DNA from: Elgaria multicarinata webbii
Taxonomy: Eukaryota > Chordata > Lepidosauria > Squamata > Anguidae
DNA: 64,000 nt
Assembly: GCF_023053635.1 (NCBI RefSeq)
Contig: NC_086173.1
Location: forward strand, 144,245,197 to 144,309,196
Direction of reading: 5' to 3'
Shown here: one piece after another, positions 38,901 through 51,872 of the stretch
Position numbering within the stretch: position 1 is the stretch's first letter
Layout: every line of letters begins with the position of its first letter
Program-made: the position numbers and the translations under genes
Notes under the pieces: model-generated
The model's input: the letters and a program-made list of their open reading frames with translations, nothing else
What the model was told of the DNA's origin: nothing
Database searches by the model: none

Positions 38901-41900
38901 GACATCAAGATAGCCCCTTGTTGCCATGATGCATGTACAGCTCACTGGACAGAGACAACCATCTGTCAGGGATGCTTTAGGGTGGATTCCTGCATTGAGC
39001 AGGGAATTGGGCTCAATGGCCTTGTAGGCCCCTTCCAACTCTGCTCTTCTGATTCTATGAAACTCTGGCTGGGGCACATGGTGGCTGACAGGTCCCCTGC
39101 TGAATATGCACTAGAACAGGGGTGTTGAACCTCTGTCCCGTGGGCCAAATCTGCTCCTCTGGGGGTTCCCCAAATGGCCATTCCCCCCCACATCACCAAG
39201 TGGTTCCTATTTCCCACCCCCAACTCCACACAGTGCATAGTTAAATTATGGAACTCACTACCACAATATGTAGTGATGGCCACCAATCTGGATTTATTTC
39301 TTTATTTTATGTATTTAAGGATTTTTATGCCGCCATTCAGCCAAAAAAGGCTCTCATGGCAGCTTACAAAAGTATTTCTTGACAGTCCCTGCCCACAGGC
39401 TTACAATCTAAAAGACATGACACAAAAGGAAAGGGGATTGGGAGGGAGGAGGAGGAGGAGGGGGGAAAGGAAAGCAAATTCAGACACTACAATCTTAGTT
39501 GGAAAGTTCAGCAGTTACAGTTGACAGCAGGAGGGAGGGGGCTCTCAGCTGGAGCTGGACCCAGGCACGGTGGAGAGGTGCCTGGCTGCTGCTTCCTCCC
39601 TCACTGGTGGCCTCCGCAGAGACATGGATGGCTTCAAAAGGGGGTTGGATAAATTCCTGGAGGCAAAGGTTATCAATGGCTACCAGCCCCGATGGTTGTG
39701 TGCTATCTCCAGTATTTGAGGCAATAAGCCTGTGTGCACCAGTTGCTGGGGAACATGGGCGGGAGGGTGCTGTTGCACCATGTCCTGCTTGTTCATCCCT
39801 GGCTGATGGCTGGTTGGCCACTGGGTGAACAGAGTGCTGGACTAGATGGACCCTTGGTCTGATCCAGCAGGGCTCTTCTGATGTTCTGATGTTCTAATTG
39901 TTTGGTGGTTTCCTGGGATCCCCCCACCAAACACCCATTCGAAAAGGTTGAAATGCCTCTCCTAAGGCTTAGTTACTGGCAGGAAGAACTGTAAGCTAAA
40001 ATGTGCTGGTATTTTGGGTATTTTGATCCTTCCTTCCTTTGCTTTTGGCCTCACCCACCCCCATCGGCATGCGCAGCACATTCCATTAGGGTGTGCACGC
40101 AAGGAATTTTTTTTTTTAAAGGCAAACATTTACTGAATACTCAATCATAAAGGACATTATTTTCATTCGTTTATTTATTAAGCACTGTAGACACTGATGC
40201 CCTACTCTGTGTTCAGCTTGCTTGACTGGGGAGGGCTGTTGCAGGTGGGGCATTGGTGGGGCTTTGTGGTGACACTGGCCAGAGGAGGGGCTTTCGAGGT
40301 GATATAAGCCTTCGAGGCCCCTCCTCCTGGCCTCTTGGAAGTGTGGCTCCCAGCAGAGCGATTCCTTTTCACTCCTGCTGCTGGGAGCAATAGCGCACTG
40401 GCTGGTGGTAGCGGCAGCGAAGCAGCCAGAGGGCAGCCAGAGAACTGTTCCCCCTCTGGATCCCTACTCAATGGCCTCCTCAATTCGGTGCTTATTGCTT
40501 GAGGCATTAGGGTGTGCCTGGGGACACCCAGCACACCCCTTGTGCACGCCTATGCCCACCCTTGAATGGGATCCCCCCCCAAAGAGCTTCCCCGAAATTG
40601 AGTTGAGGTTCAACACCCTTGCACTAGAAGGTGAACAGTTGATCTGGGCAGCCCCACTGGCTCCAAAGGGCAAGGGGGAACCACCATACGAGAGCAGAGA
40701 GGAACAGCCAGAGGTTGAGAACAACCAGAGTGCGGCTCAGATTTCAACCAAGGGTTCAAAAAAACGTTCTGGATGAGAGCTCTGCACTTAACGCCGTAGT
40801 GAATTATGGCAAAGACAATACAACAAAAATGGCTTGGATGTCCCTTGCTGTCTGTCACATCTCCGGTACTAGCGTCCACGATAGTTGTGCAACTGCGTCC
40901 CACATGACAAGTCACATTCGTGCTGACAGAACAGCATTTTCCCAGTGAGAAAACATCACGGGCCGTGCATAAGGGAAAGGGACCCACAGTGGCAGGTGCA
41001 ACCTTGAGAAAAATGCCTGGATGCCCTGCAACGAATGGGAACATCTGCCGGACATTTATTGCTTTAGGAAATGCTGGTCTAGAAAGCAGACGGCTTCTGG
41101 ATTTGTCGACCGGCGGCTGAACATAAATGGGAGGCTTCTGCCCAGGCCTTCCCTGACTTACCCGACCCAGCTTGTGGTCGGCGAGTGTGCAGGAGTCCAT
41201 GAAGGTCTGAGCAATGACCAGGAGCACGGCTTCCACGTTATCCGACGTCTGCACGTCAAAGACGAACTCGGGGTTCTTGATAATGTTGATCCAGAACCTC
41301 AGGGGCAGGCTGTAGTGAGAAGAAGAAATATTCAACAGACCTGCACTTGCTGGGAGCTCCCAGATAAGGTAAGGCCCAGCACTGGACAACAGGTGGGACA
41401 TAATTGTATTTATTTATTTATTTATTTATTTATTTATTACATTTCTATACCACCCAATAGCCGAAGCTCTCTGGGCGGTTCACAAAAATTAAAATCATAG
41501 TAAGACAATCAACAGGTTAAAGGCACAAATACACAACACAATATAAAAAGCACAACCAGAATAAAAACCACGTAGCAAAATTGATATAAAATTAAAATAC
41601 AGAGTTAAAACAGTAAAATTTAAATTTAAGTTAAAATTAAGTGTTAAAATACTGGGAGAATAAAAAGGTCTTCAGCTGGTGATGAAAGGAGTACAGTGTA
41701 GGCGCCAGGCGGACCTCTCTGGGGAGCTCGTTCCACAACCGGGGTGCCACAGCAGAGAAAGCCCTCCTAGTAGCCACCTGCCTCACTTCCTTCGGCAGGG
41801 GCTCACAGAGAAGGGCCCCTGTAGATGATCTTAAGGTCCGGGCAGGTACATATGGGAGGAGGCGTTCCTTCAAATAACCTGGCCCCAAACCGTTTAGGGC

Positions 41901-41919
41901 TTTAAATGTCAATACCAGC

Positions 41920-41971
<52 letters not shown>

Positions 41972-44900
41972 CTGCTGCAAAAACTACAGCAGGTTAGTCC
42001 AGTGAATTAGAACCAAACCAGATAACGTGATACCAAATATGTCATTAGAAAGCAAATTCAAGATTCATATCTATATCACTGTAGGCCCGGGGGTGTGGGT
42101 TGATTTTTGTTGGGACTGCAACACACAGGGAGGGGAGGTTTGACAAACTGGGGCAGCATTTCGCGCTACTTCTGGTTTGGCCCTTAGATCGTTTGGTTTG
42201 GATCTAGGAAACCTGCACAGCCATCAATGTATCAGAATGCTTTGGGCAGGTTACATTCCCTGTGCCTCAATCACCCAAGCTGTAAAATGGGGATACTAAG
42301 AGCCTAGCCCACACGGCTGGTGTGACAATGAGGACTAGATAACACAGGAGGGGCAGCAGGAATGGGCGTGGCCCATTTCTGCCAGAGTATTGTCTTCTGT
42401 TGGGCAAAGGAGAACACGGCGTCTGAAGATTTCATTGGGATATTCTGCTAGGCATCAGCTCCGGCTGCATACCTGTTTGTCTTCCAGATGTGGATGGTCT
42501 CTGGGTCTGTGATCCCGTGATTCAGTGCTTGCTCATCCAGCAGATCAAAGAAATACTTCACAGCCATCGGGACGGGGCGGCTGGTACTGAGGATCACTTG
42601 GAACAAGTCGTCCACAAACTTTTGCAGTGTCCCCTGCAGGCAGAAATCAGGACAATGGGCATTTGCCCAGCTCAGTTTGGGGGCAAGTGAATGGAAGAAT
42701 GATGATGGCTATGAAGAAAAAACTACATCCGTCTTCCAGTGCCAAGGCAGCCACAGCCTGACGGCAGAATGACATATTACCCGGGGTTCCATAATTGTTT
42801 TTTGGGGGGGACTTTCTCCCCTTTACACCAGATGTGGGGAATCTTTTTTGGCCTTAGGATCACATTTCCTATGGGAAATCTTTTGGGGGCTGCATGCCAG
42901 CAGTGAGTGGGGATGGACGCACCCCACACTCTCTCTCAAACATACTCCCCATCCATCTATTCAATTCTATTACTCTGCTCCCTTCTTTCTCTCCCTCCAC
43001 CCCACCCCACCCCACCCCACCCCACCATACCCCTGCTTTACACAACAAGGCTGCCAAGGCTCTTTCCCCACTGTGTATCCTCCAAAGTCCTTTCCCCAAA
43101 ACTTAGAAGAAAAGAAGAGCCATGTTGGATCAGGCCAAAGGCCTATCTAGTTCAGCATTTGTTCTTGCAGTGGCCAACCAGACGACCCAACAGGAAGTCC
43201 ACAAATAGGACAATGTGCAACAGCACCCTCCTTCCCATGTTCCCCAGCAACTGGTGTACATAGGCATATTGCCTCCGATATTGGAGGTAGCACATAGCCA
43301 TCAGGGCTAGTAGCCTTCGATAGCCTTCTCCTCCAGGAACTCGTCCAATCCTCTTTTAAAGCCATCCAAACTGGAGGCCATCACTCCATCTTGTGGTAGT
43401 GAATTCCATAATTTAACTATACGCTGTGTGAAGAAGGACTCTCTTTGATCCGTCTTGAATCTCCCAGTCAGCTTCAAGGGATGACTCCAGGTTCCACTGT
43501 TATGAGAGATCTCCACTTTCTTCACCCCATACATAATTTTGTACACCTCTATAATGTTTGCCTTCACTCGTCTTTTCTCTAAGCCAAGCAGTGCCAGGGA
43601 TGTTAGAACCTTTCCTCACATAGGGGCCTCGCTCCAGCCTCTTGATCATTTCAGTTGTCCATCTTTTCTTCGCTTCTTCCAGCTCTACAACATCTTTTTA
43701 AAGGTGCGGTGACCTGAACTGTACAAATCCATGAAGTAGTCACGCCATAGATTTGTATAAGGGAAGTACGATACTGGCAGTTATATTTTTGATTCTCATG
43801 ACGTAACTTTGCGGATGAGATGAAGTCACAAAACCTAGACTGACAGTGCAGTTCTATGCATGTTTACTCAGAAGTAACCCTTGCTGTTTCCAGTGGGGCC
43901 TGTTCCCGGGGAAATGTCCATAGAATTGAAGCCTGAGAAGATATGGGGAAAGAAAAAAGAAAAGAAAATGAGGACACCAGGGCTGGGGGGGTGCTCCTTC
44001 TTCACCTTCATGGAGAGGAGGCGGGTGAGATAGATCTCAGGAATGGCCTTGGCTCTCTCTCGCTCCCGCAGGCTCCCTCGACGATGTTTCGGCAGCTCAG
44101 GCTCCTCGGTCGGTTTCACCAGGTGCCATGGCTTCATCCCGCCCTCATCGGCATCCTCTAGCATTGGGGTCTCTACAACACAGAAAGCAATACGTGCCAA
44201 AAACAGTTTTGGAACTAGTGGAGGCTGGTGGCTCCGATGTCAATGGGGCGGTGAATCCACCCTGGGTTTCAGTCAGAACTATAGAAAGGAGCTATCCAAG
44301 GTTCTATGGAGAGCTCCTTCGGCGTTCTGAGTGGTTCTGACTGAAACCCAGAGCAGATTCACCGCCCCATTGACATCGGAGTCACCAGCCTCCATGGTTT
44401 GGAACTTGCTTCTGGATCAGCCTTCTCTTCCTTGATTACATTTGCATCCCCCATCTTTTCTCCAAAGAGTTCAAGAAGGCATTTATGGGCTCCCTCCACG
44501 TATTTACTTTCACAACAATTCTGTGAGGACCAAACTAAACATTCTCCTAATCACACACAGTGTTGGCTATGCATCATTGTCTCCCCTACTCTCGTGTACG
44601 TGTGTGTGGTCCACGGCACTTCTGGATGCTCCCTGGTTGGCCTCAGGCCTGTCTACTGTTCTCACCCTCCCTCCCTAACCAACTCAGGGACAAACGAAAC
44701 GTTTTCCTAGTCACACCTAGTATAGCTATGCCTGGTTGTTTTCCATACTCTCGTGTAAGCGTGCATGGCCTTGATTCAGATCAGGGCCATGCCACTTTGT
44801 GAGGGGGTTAAGCCTTCTGCCCTCCACCACCCATTTTTCCTTGAAATTCCATCCAGCCTTTTTCTTTTTTTTTAACCCACTCCCTTCCCCACTCCCACTC

Positions 44901-45509
44901 CCCCGATAGGAAGATGGAATTGTGTGGGGAAAGGGTGAGTGGGTTGAACATCCCCCTTTCCCCACACAATTCCATCTTCCTATAGGGGGGGAGTGGGTAA
45001 GGGAGGTTTTTTTTAAAAAAAAGGCTGGATGGAATTTCAAGGAAAAATGGGTGGTGGAGGGCAGAAGGGTTAACCCCCTCACAAAGTGGCATGGCCCTGA
45101 TCTGAATCAAGGCCATGCACGCTTACACGAGAGTATGGAAAACAACCAGGCATAGCTATACTACGTGTGACTAGGAAAATGTTTCGTTTGTCCCTGAGTT
45201 GGTTAGGGAGGGAGGGTGAGAACAGTAGACAGGCCTGAGGCCAACCAGGGAGTTTTAAGGGAGAGTGGGGATTTGAACCTGTGTCTTTCAGTTCTAGTCT
45301 GACACTCTTAACCAGTACATCACTAAAAGCCCTGACCTTCTCCCCCTGGAGTGCTGTAATCCACCCAAACTGGCACTGATATCTCCCCCTGCCCCCCCCC
45401 CCCACATTTATCTCCAACAATCAGTTCAGTCCCAGCTTTAACAAGAGTTGAGAACCGCCCAGAGAGCTCCCGCTATTGGGCGGTATAGAAATGTAATAAA
45501 TAAATAAAA

Positions 45510-45548
<39 letters not shown>

Positions 45549-48500
45549 ATTGAGAGTGACTCACTCTCTCCAGCGATGTAATCCTGATTCTCCCTGGGGA
45601 GGTGCTTGGTCATACGAGGAACAAGAGCAACCGTGGCTCCATCAGGGACCTGAGCATGAACAAAAAAAACCACCTTTGGGTTAGACCGTATCCTCTGCTC
45701 CTCGTTTCAACACTACCTTGTTTTTACGTGTGACTGGAAAAACACGGGCGCATGCATTTTGGACCACTCTCACATACAGTCCAAGACATGTCCAACTCCA
45801 CACATGCCAACACCCCTGGCTTTTGACCCAGTACAAGCCAGTTTGAAGCCCCCCCTCCCCCAAGTCATTGTCCTAAAGGTTAAGGCTTTTTAGCAAAGCC
45901 TTTGATAGCTAAATCCACCAGCCTGCACACTGCCTTGTTTTCATTGGATTTTACTGTTTTAAAATTTCATACTGGTTTTAACATGTTAATGGATTAATTT
46001 GTTTTAGAATTGTATATTTATTGTTCTATTTTATATATATATATGGTTTTATCTGTACGCCAACCTGAGATCCTTGTGATATAGGGCGGGATGTAAATGT
46101 TTTAATTAATAAATAAATAAATTATAAATGTGTGGGGATGCTCAAAAGAGATGATACTCAAAGGCAGCCTCCTCCAACCTGGCGACCTCTGGATGTGTTG
46201 GGGTTGATGGGAGTTGTAATCTGACATGTCTGGAGGTCATGAGGTTGGGGGAGGCGCATCTGCACATTATAAGCTTGAGGCAGCCTATGGCACATGCTCA
46301 TTGCCATGTGCCTGTGTGTTTATTGTCTATGAAAAGTCACAGACAAATTTTTGTAACTTGACTTTTTATCTGGTGCTGGTCTATTTTTTGTTGTTGTCGT
46401 AAAAGCAGTGTTGGAGGTGGCTGACATCATTTTAAAAACAAAACCAACAATATTCAATGGAACAACTTAAAACCAACAGTAAAAAACAAAAGCAAACAGA
46501 ACCAGGCAAGTGGAAGGCTTGTCTGAACAGAAAAAGTCTTTACCAGGTGGCAGAAAGATAGAGAAAGGGCTACATGCTGTATCCCAGATGGGTAAATATC
46601 TAGGGAATAGCCGTAGCTCAGTGTGATAGAGCACCAGCTTTGCGTACAGAAGGTCCCAGGTTCAATCCTTGCCATCTCCATTCTCTGCTGTGGCACCCCG
46701 GCTGTGGAATGAGCTCCTAAGGAGGTTCGCTTGGCACCTACATTATATGCTTTTAGACGCCAGGTGAAGACCTTTTTATTCTCCCAGTATTTTAACAATC
46801 TATAAATACATTTTAACATGGTGTTTTAAATTTGTAATTTTGCATTGCTGCTGTTTTTATCTGGTTGAGCTTTTTAATTGTATTTTATATTATGGTTTTA
46901 TACTGTTGTTTTATATTATGAATGGTTTTAATTTCTGTGAACCGCCCAGAGAGCTCCGGCTATTGGGTGGTATAGAAATGTAATAAATAAATAAATAAAT
47001 AAATAAATAAATCTCCAGGCAGGGCTGGAAAAATTCCTGCCTGAAACCCTGTGGGGAGCCATTGCTGCTACTCAGTGTCGACCATACTGACTTAGATGAA
47101 CCAAGAGTCTGACCCAGCAGAAGGCAGGGAGCTTCCGATGTAACTTCACTTATATCCCAAATGAGTATATTTTTTTCCTTAGAATCCTGAATCAGAAACA
47201 CCAAAAGGCTCTCTGCTCCAACTCCCTTGCCACAAAATAGGGCCTTCCCTTCACTGGAGCCCATGGGTCGGGAAGAGACCACAAGATGTGGTATCCAGAG
47301 AATCAGGAGCCCAGCAACGTGTTCCTTCCTGAGAAAATCGCTTCAGACAACTTGTGCATTGAGCCGAGTCATCCAGGGCAGGGGAAGGCCAAAAGCAAGC
47401 GAGCAGAACAAACCCCTCCCTTGTTAAGTATATGAAAAGAAATACTTGCTTAGTCATTAAAATTGTGTGTGTATGGCTATCTCAGGGTTAAACAGAGAAA
47501 GTCTATCTGTGGGCAATTACCTTGAGATAGAGGCTGTTCTGGGAACCTTGCCAAGATTCTAAGTTAGCCTCATCACAGCTGTATGTAATGTAGATAAGAA
47601 TTGTGTAGATGTGTATATAGTTTCTCACTTGTGTAAAATGGAACTGATCACTGCTTGATGATCACTGCTCTATGATCACTGCTCTCTGTGTATGCCTCAG
47701 TGTGCTGATCTGAACTGATCTGAATTGAACTGCACAGAAGCCTGAAGGAAATAAACCAGCTCTGCTGTGTAAGACCTGCGTGATGTGTGTTTGTTTCTGA
47801 GCACAAACAGAGTTCCAGAGAGAGAAAAGTTCTGGCACAATAACCCAACATCCCTCACCTTGTAGTGTTGCAGTGTGTTGAGACGCTTCCAGTTGCCCTG
47901 GACGACAGAAGTCACGTCCTCGTCAGAGAGGATGAGGTGCCCAGCCAGCCCTGATCTCCATTCTAGCACCACCAGACATGGAAAAACAAAACGAAAACAA
48001 CCAGGTCTGACAACAGCACGGAGCAGAGGCCAGCGCCTTCAAGCCTTTTAGGGAGGAGAGGAAGTCACTTGCGCTGTGCATCGTGGCCTCCAACGTTATG
48101 CCACTGCCCTCTCGCCATTGTTTCCCCCGTGGCCTAACTTGGGTTGACCTGGCAGTGGACGGGGGAAGCATGGCTTGCAGTTGCCTAGCAACTGTGCTGG
48201 CTCAGGGTTTGGTAGGAGATGGCCCGGACGTAGGAGCACAGTGAGGGGCAGTGGCACAGAGCTAGAGAGGTGGGTTTCCATTTAGGGTCCCATATTGCAC
48301 CATATTCCACTGTAACAGCTGCCTCTTGCATTGGCTGGGCCTGGTATTCCACTCACCCAAGTCAAGCGAGTCTGGGTCTGGTCGGTGGCAGTAAGGTGTC
48401 CCTTTGTAGATCTGGTCAAGGATCTTCTCCTTCACCTGGGTGATGGTGTCACAGTCCAGTCCCTTCACCACGACGCCCTGGGCGCCCTCTGTTCCTCCTC

Positions 48501-51500
48501 CCACGGTGCTCCCGGCTTGAGCCAAGGCAGTTAAAGTCTGGAAAAACAAAACACCAAGCCAAGCTGCACTCTGCTTGTCCATCTGCTCCATGCAGCCACA
48601 TGCTAAGGGCTAAAGATGCTCCCCGGTGCTACTGTCACCCAAGGGAACAGGCCACAGCTGGTGCAAAGGGCCTCAGGCCACTGGGCAGCACTAGACAGGA
48701 TTCCCAAGACTGCGTTACCCTCGTAGCACTATTGCAGGAGTTGGCGGGAGTCATTTGAAATGAAGACAGTGGGTAGAGGGGGGGTACTTAACCCTTCCGC
48801 TGTTCCCTTACTTTCCCCTGAAAATGCTTCCACCCCCACCCCTCCCTTCTTTGGTCATCTTTACTTATCACATGTACTGGGCCATCCCTGCAAAGACGGA
48901 ATGCCTAGGGTGACCGCATGAAAAAGGAGGACAGGGCTCCCGTATCTTTAACAGTTGCATAGAAAAGGGAATTTCAGCAGGTGTCATTTGTATATATGGA
49001 GAACCTGGTGAAATTCCCTCTTCATCGCAACAGTTAAACCTTCAGGAGCTATCCTAGAGTGACCAGATTCAAAAGAGGGCAGGGCACCTGCAGCTTTAAC
49101 TATTGTGATGAAGAGGGAATTTCCCCAGGTCCTCCATATATACAAATGACACCTGCTGAAATCCCCTTTTCAATACAACTGTTAAAGGTACAGGAGCCCT
49201 GTCCTCTTTTTCATATGGTCACCCTATTGCTGCCCCTGTAATAACATAGAGGCGAAGTCCATCTTGCATGTTCTATTCTACTGCAGTTACTACCAAGAGG
49301 CCAGGAAAGACCTAATATTCCCAGTGATTCCCAGGTTGCTCTCCTGAGTCTCTTATGATTATTTTACTTCAGGGCACCAATAAGCCTATTACTGAGCAAG
49401 TGGCCAAATTTTGGAATCTGGATATTCTCATTAGACCACTCACAGATGTCTGATCATTATTTTAAACCTACTGATTAGCATTTTTACAGATTTTGTATCC
49501 TTTCTTTTGTACATCATGTATTTTTTTTTATTAACATCTGTGTACTTATATGCTATAATAATGGTCTGTTGTCTGTAAATAAAGATTGATTGATACTTCA
49601 CACATGTCCATCCAATAGTGCAGTTAGGGCAATGCTACTAGGGATAGGACGGAAAGCTGGGAGATGCGGCCTGGACCCCGTGGGGGGCTAGGAGCCTGCA
49701 GCTGAGGGTGAGGCCCAAGACTGGCTCTATCTCTTTCCCAACAAGACCTTCAGCAGCTCTCACCAGTGTGCGATATTCCAGGTCCTCTCGGAGAAGGCGG
49801 TTGTCATTCAGGGTATACTTAGCTTTCCCGGTCACCCCGTCTACTGGCCCCTTATCTACTTGGTGCTTGATCCCTCGGAAGAGCATGTAGAGAGGCTCCC
49901 CAATAGAGTCCTAGAGGAGAAACAGAGAAGGCCTCATCAACCACCTGACATTCTGGCCCATCCCAGCTGCATCCACAGAAATGGTGGCATCTGAGCCACA
50001 TCAGACCCCTGATCTTCAACTGGTGGGTTGGTCTCAGCTCGACCTCAGCTGGGTCGCACCAACAGCACGACCACCGTACGACCAGATGGTACAAATTTAA
50101 GAAGCGGCTCCCATAATGCACGACTGGGCTCAAGGTGGGTGCCAGGTCTGAAAAAGGGTGGAAGGCTAGTGATCAGACTTGGATCCTTTCATCCTGAATA
50201 AAAGCTGATTTAACCAGCAGCTGGTGTGCAAGTGTCAGTACCAAAAATGTCTTGGACTCAGCCTAGGTGCTGCTGCTCCCCAAATGAGGAATTGTATGGA
50301 TCTATATTTCACAGTTCTGAAGGACAACTGCTCCCAGTGTGTCTTGATGTCCAACTCTTAACACGCTAGCAGCATGTTCCAGATCCAAGACCAACTCGGA
50401 GTCCAGTTCCCCTGCTCTTGTCACCCTTTATCACCTCGGAGGACACCAAGATCCCTGGAAGTCTCGCTGTGCCTCCCACGTGCCTCCATGAAGAGGCTCT
50501 GACAAGGGGGTTCCACCCTCACCGGAACTGGTGTAATGCCTGTCTCTAGGGGAAAGTGGGAGGGGCATGGGATGGAGTGAGGAGAGAGCAAAACCTCCGG
50601 TTGAAGAGAGGAGAGCGGAAGGGAAAGAGGGAGCTGAGGAGGCAGAAGGAGGGAGTTGACGGCGAAAAGGGGAGGAAGGAAAGAGAAATCAGCAGCATTG
50701 TGAGGAGGAGGAGGAGGAGGTGGAAGAGACCGTCTGCAGTTTTGTGAAGAGCGCACCTCCACATGGAGAGAGACAAGCAACCAGGGAACTAAAGAACTGG
50801 AATAAACAACCGTTGTTGGACCGGTGAACCTAACACTGTGCTTCACAGAGAACTGTGGGTTAAAAAATAGTTGATTCATATTGTTTACTTCACGCTGATA
50901 TTCTCTAAGCCTTCTTAAGCGAAGTAAATTCTGTTAAATATTTATTTGGTTTGGGCTCTGGAGTGATTGCAGTCTATAGAAACCGGAAATGTCACATTGG
51001 CATTAGGAGCAATGTGGGGAAAGTAGATGTTGCAGGACATGGCAGGCTGCCTTGGCTTCCCCTCCCCATGCCTGGCGAGGTGGAGGTCTTACCCTTACAA
51101 ATGCGTAGAGGCAGATGGACATCCAGTTGGTCAGCAACTTCTCAACCACTGTTTCTGTCCTAAAAGAGATCACAGGCTTGTTAGGGTCTTGCCTCTTCTG
51201 AAGGCAACCTGTATCCCAGGGATGGAGAAAGTGTGGGACTGCCACCCCCCATCATCCCTCACCATTGGCTATGCTGGCTAGGGTTGATGGGAGTTGCAGT
51301 CCAACGACATCTAGAGGGTCCTATGTTCCTTACCCCAGCTGTATCCCCCAAATGGTTGTGTAATGCCTCTACACTCTTTTTTTTAAACACACACACGCAT
51401 TCTGAAGTTGGGTGATGGGGATCCTAACACTGTCTTCCGAATGCTGCTGCTGTTCTATCCGGTTTGCGATTGCCCTCATGTCCTGCTGGTGGGCTTCCCA

Positions 51501-51829
51501 TTGGGGCATGTGGCTGGCCATGGTGCAAACAGAAACCTGGACTAGATAGGGCTTTTGTCTGACCCAGCAGGTCTCTTCTTAGGTTAAGTATGTATTAATG
51601 ATGGGAATTGCTGCTTTGAGGTGTGGTGATGCCCACTGGCTTAGGGGGCTTTAAGAAGGGGGATTAGGCATAAAAACACAGGAAGGGCCGGGCTGGATCA
51701 GACCGAAAGGTCCATCTAGTCCAGCACTCTGTTCACACAGTGGCCAACCAGCTGTCAACGGGAGACCCACCAGCAGGACACGGGTGCAACAACACCCTCC
51801 TGCCCATATTCCCCAGCAACTGGGGTATT

Positions 51830-51872
<43 letters not shown>

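Larger units (their letters stand above)
39118..40630 (+). mobile_element. family E element broken by two insertions
   Basis: Outer inverted ends are 'acaggggtgttgaacctctg' (39,118) and the complement of 'gcaagggtgttgaacctcaa' (40,630). Element sequence is present at 39,118-39,224, 39,895-40,100 and about 40,555-40,630. The first gap is a CR1 copy; the second (40,105-40,550) is an unassigned insert with 'ttatttattaagcactgtag'. Confidence 0.7.
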
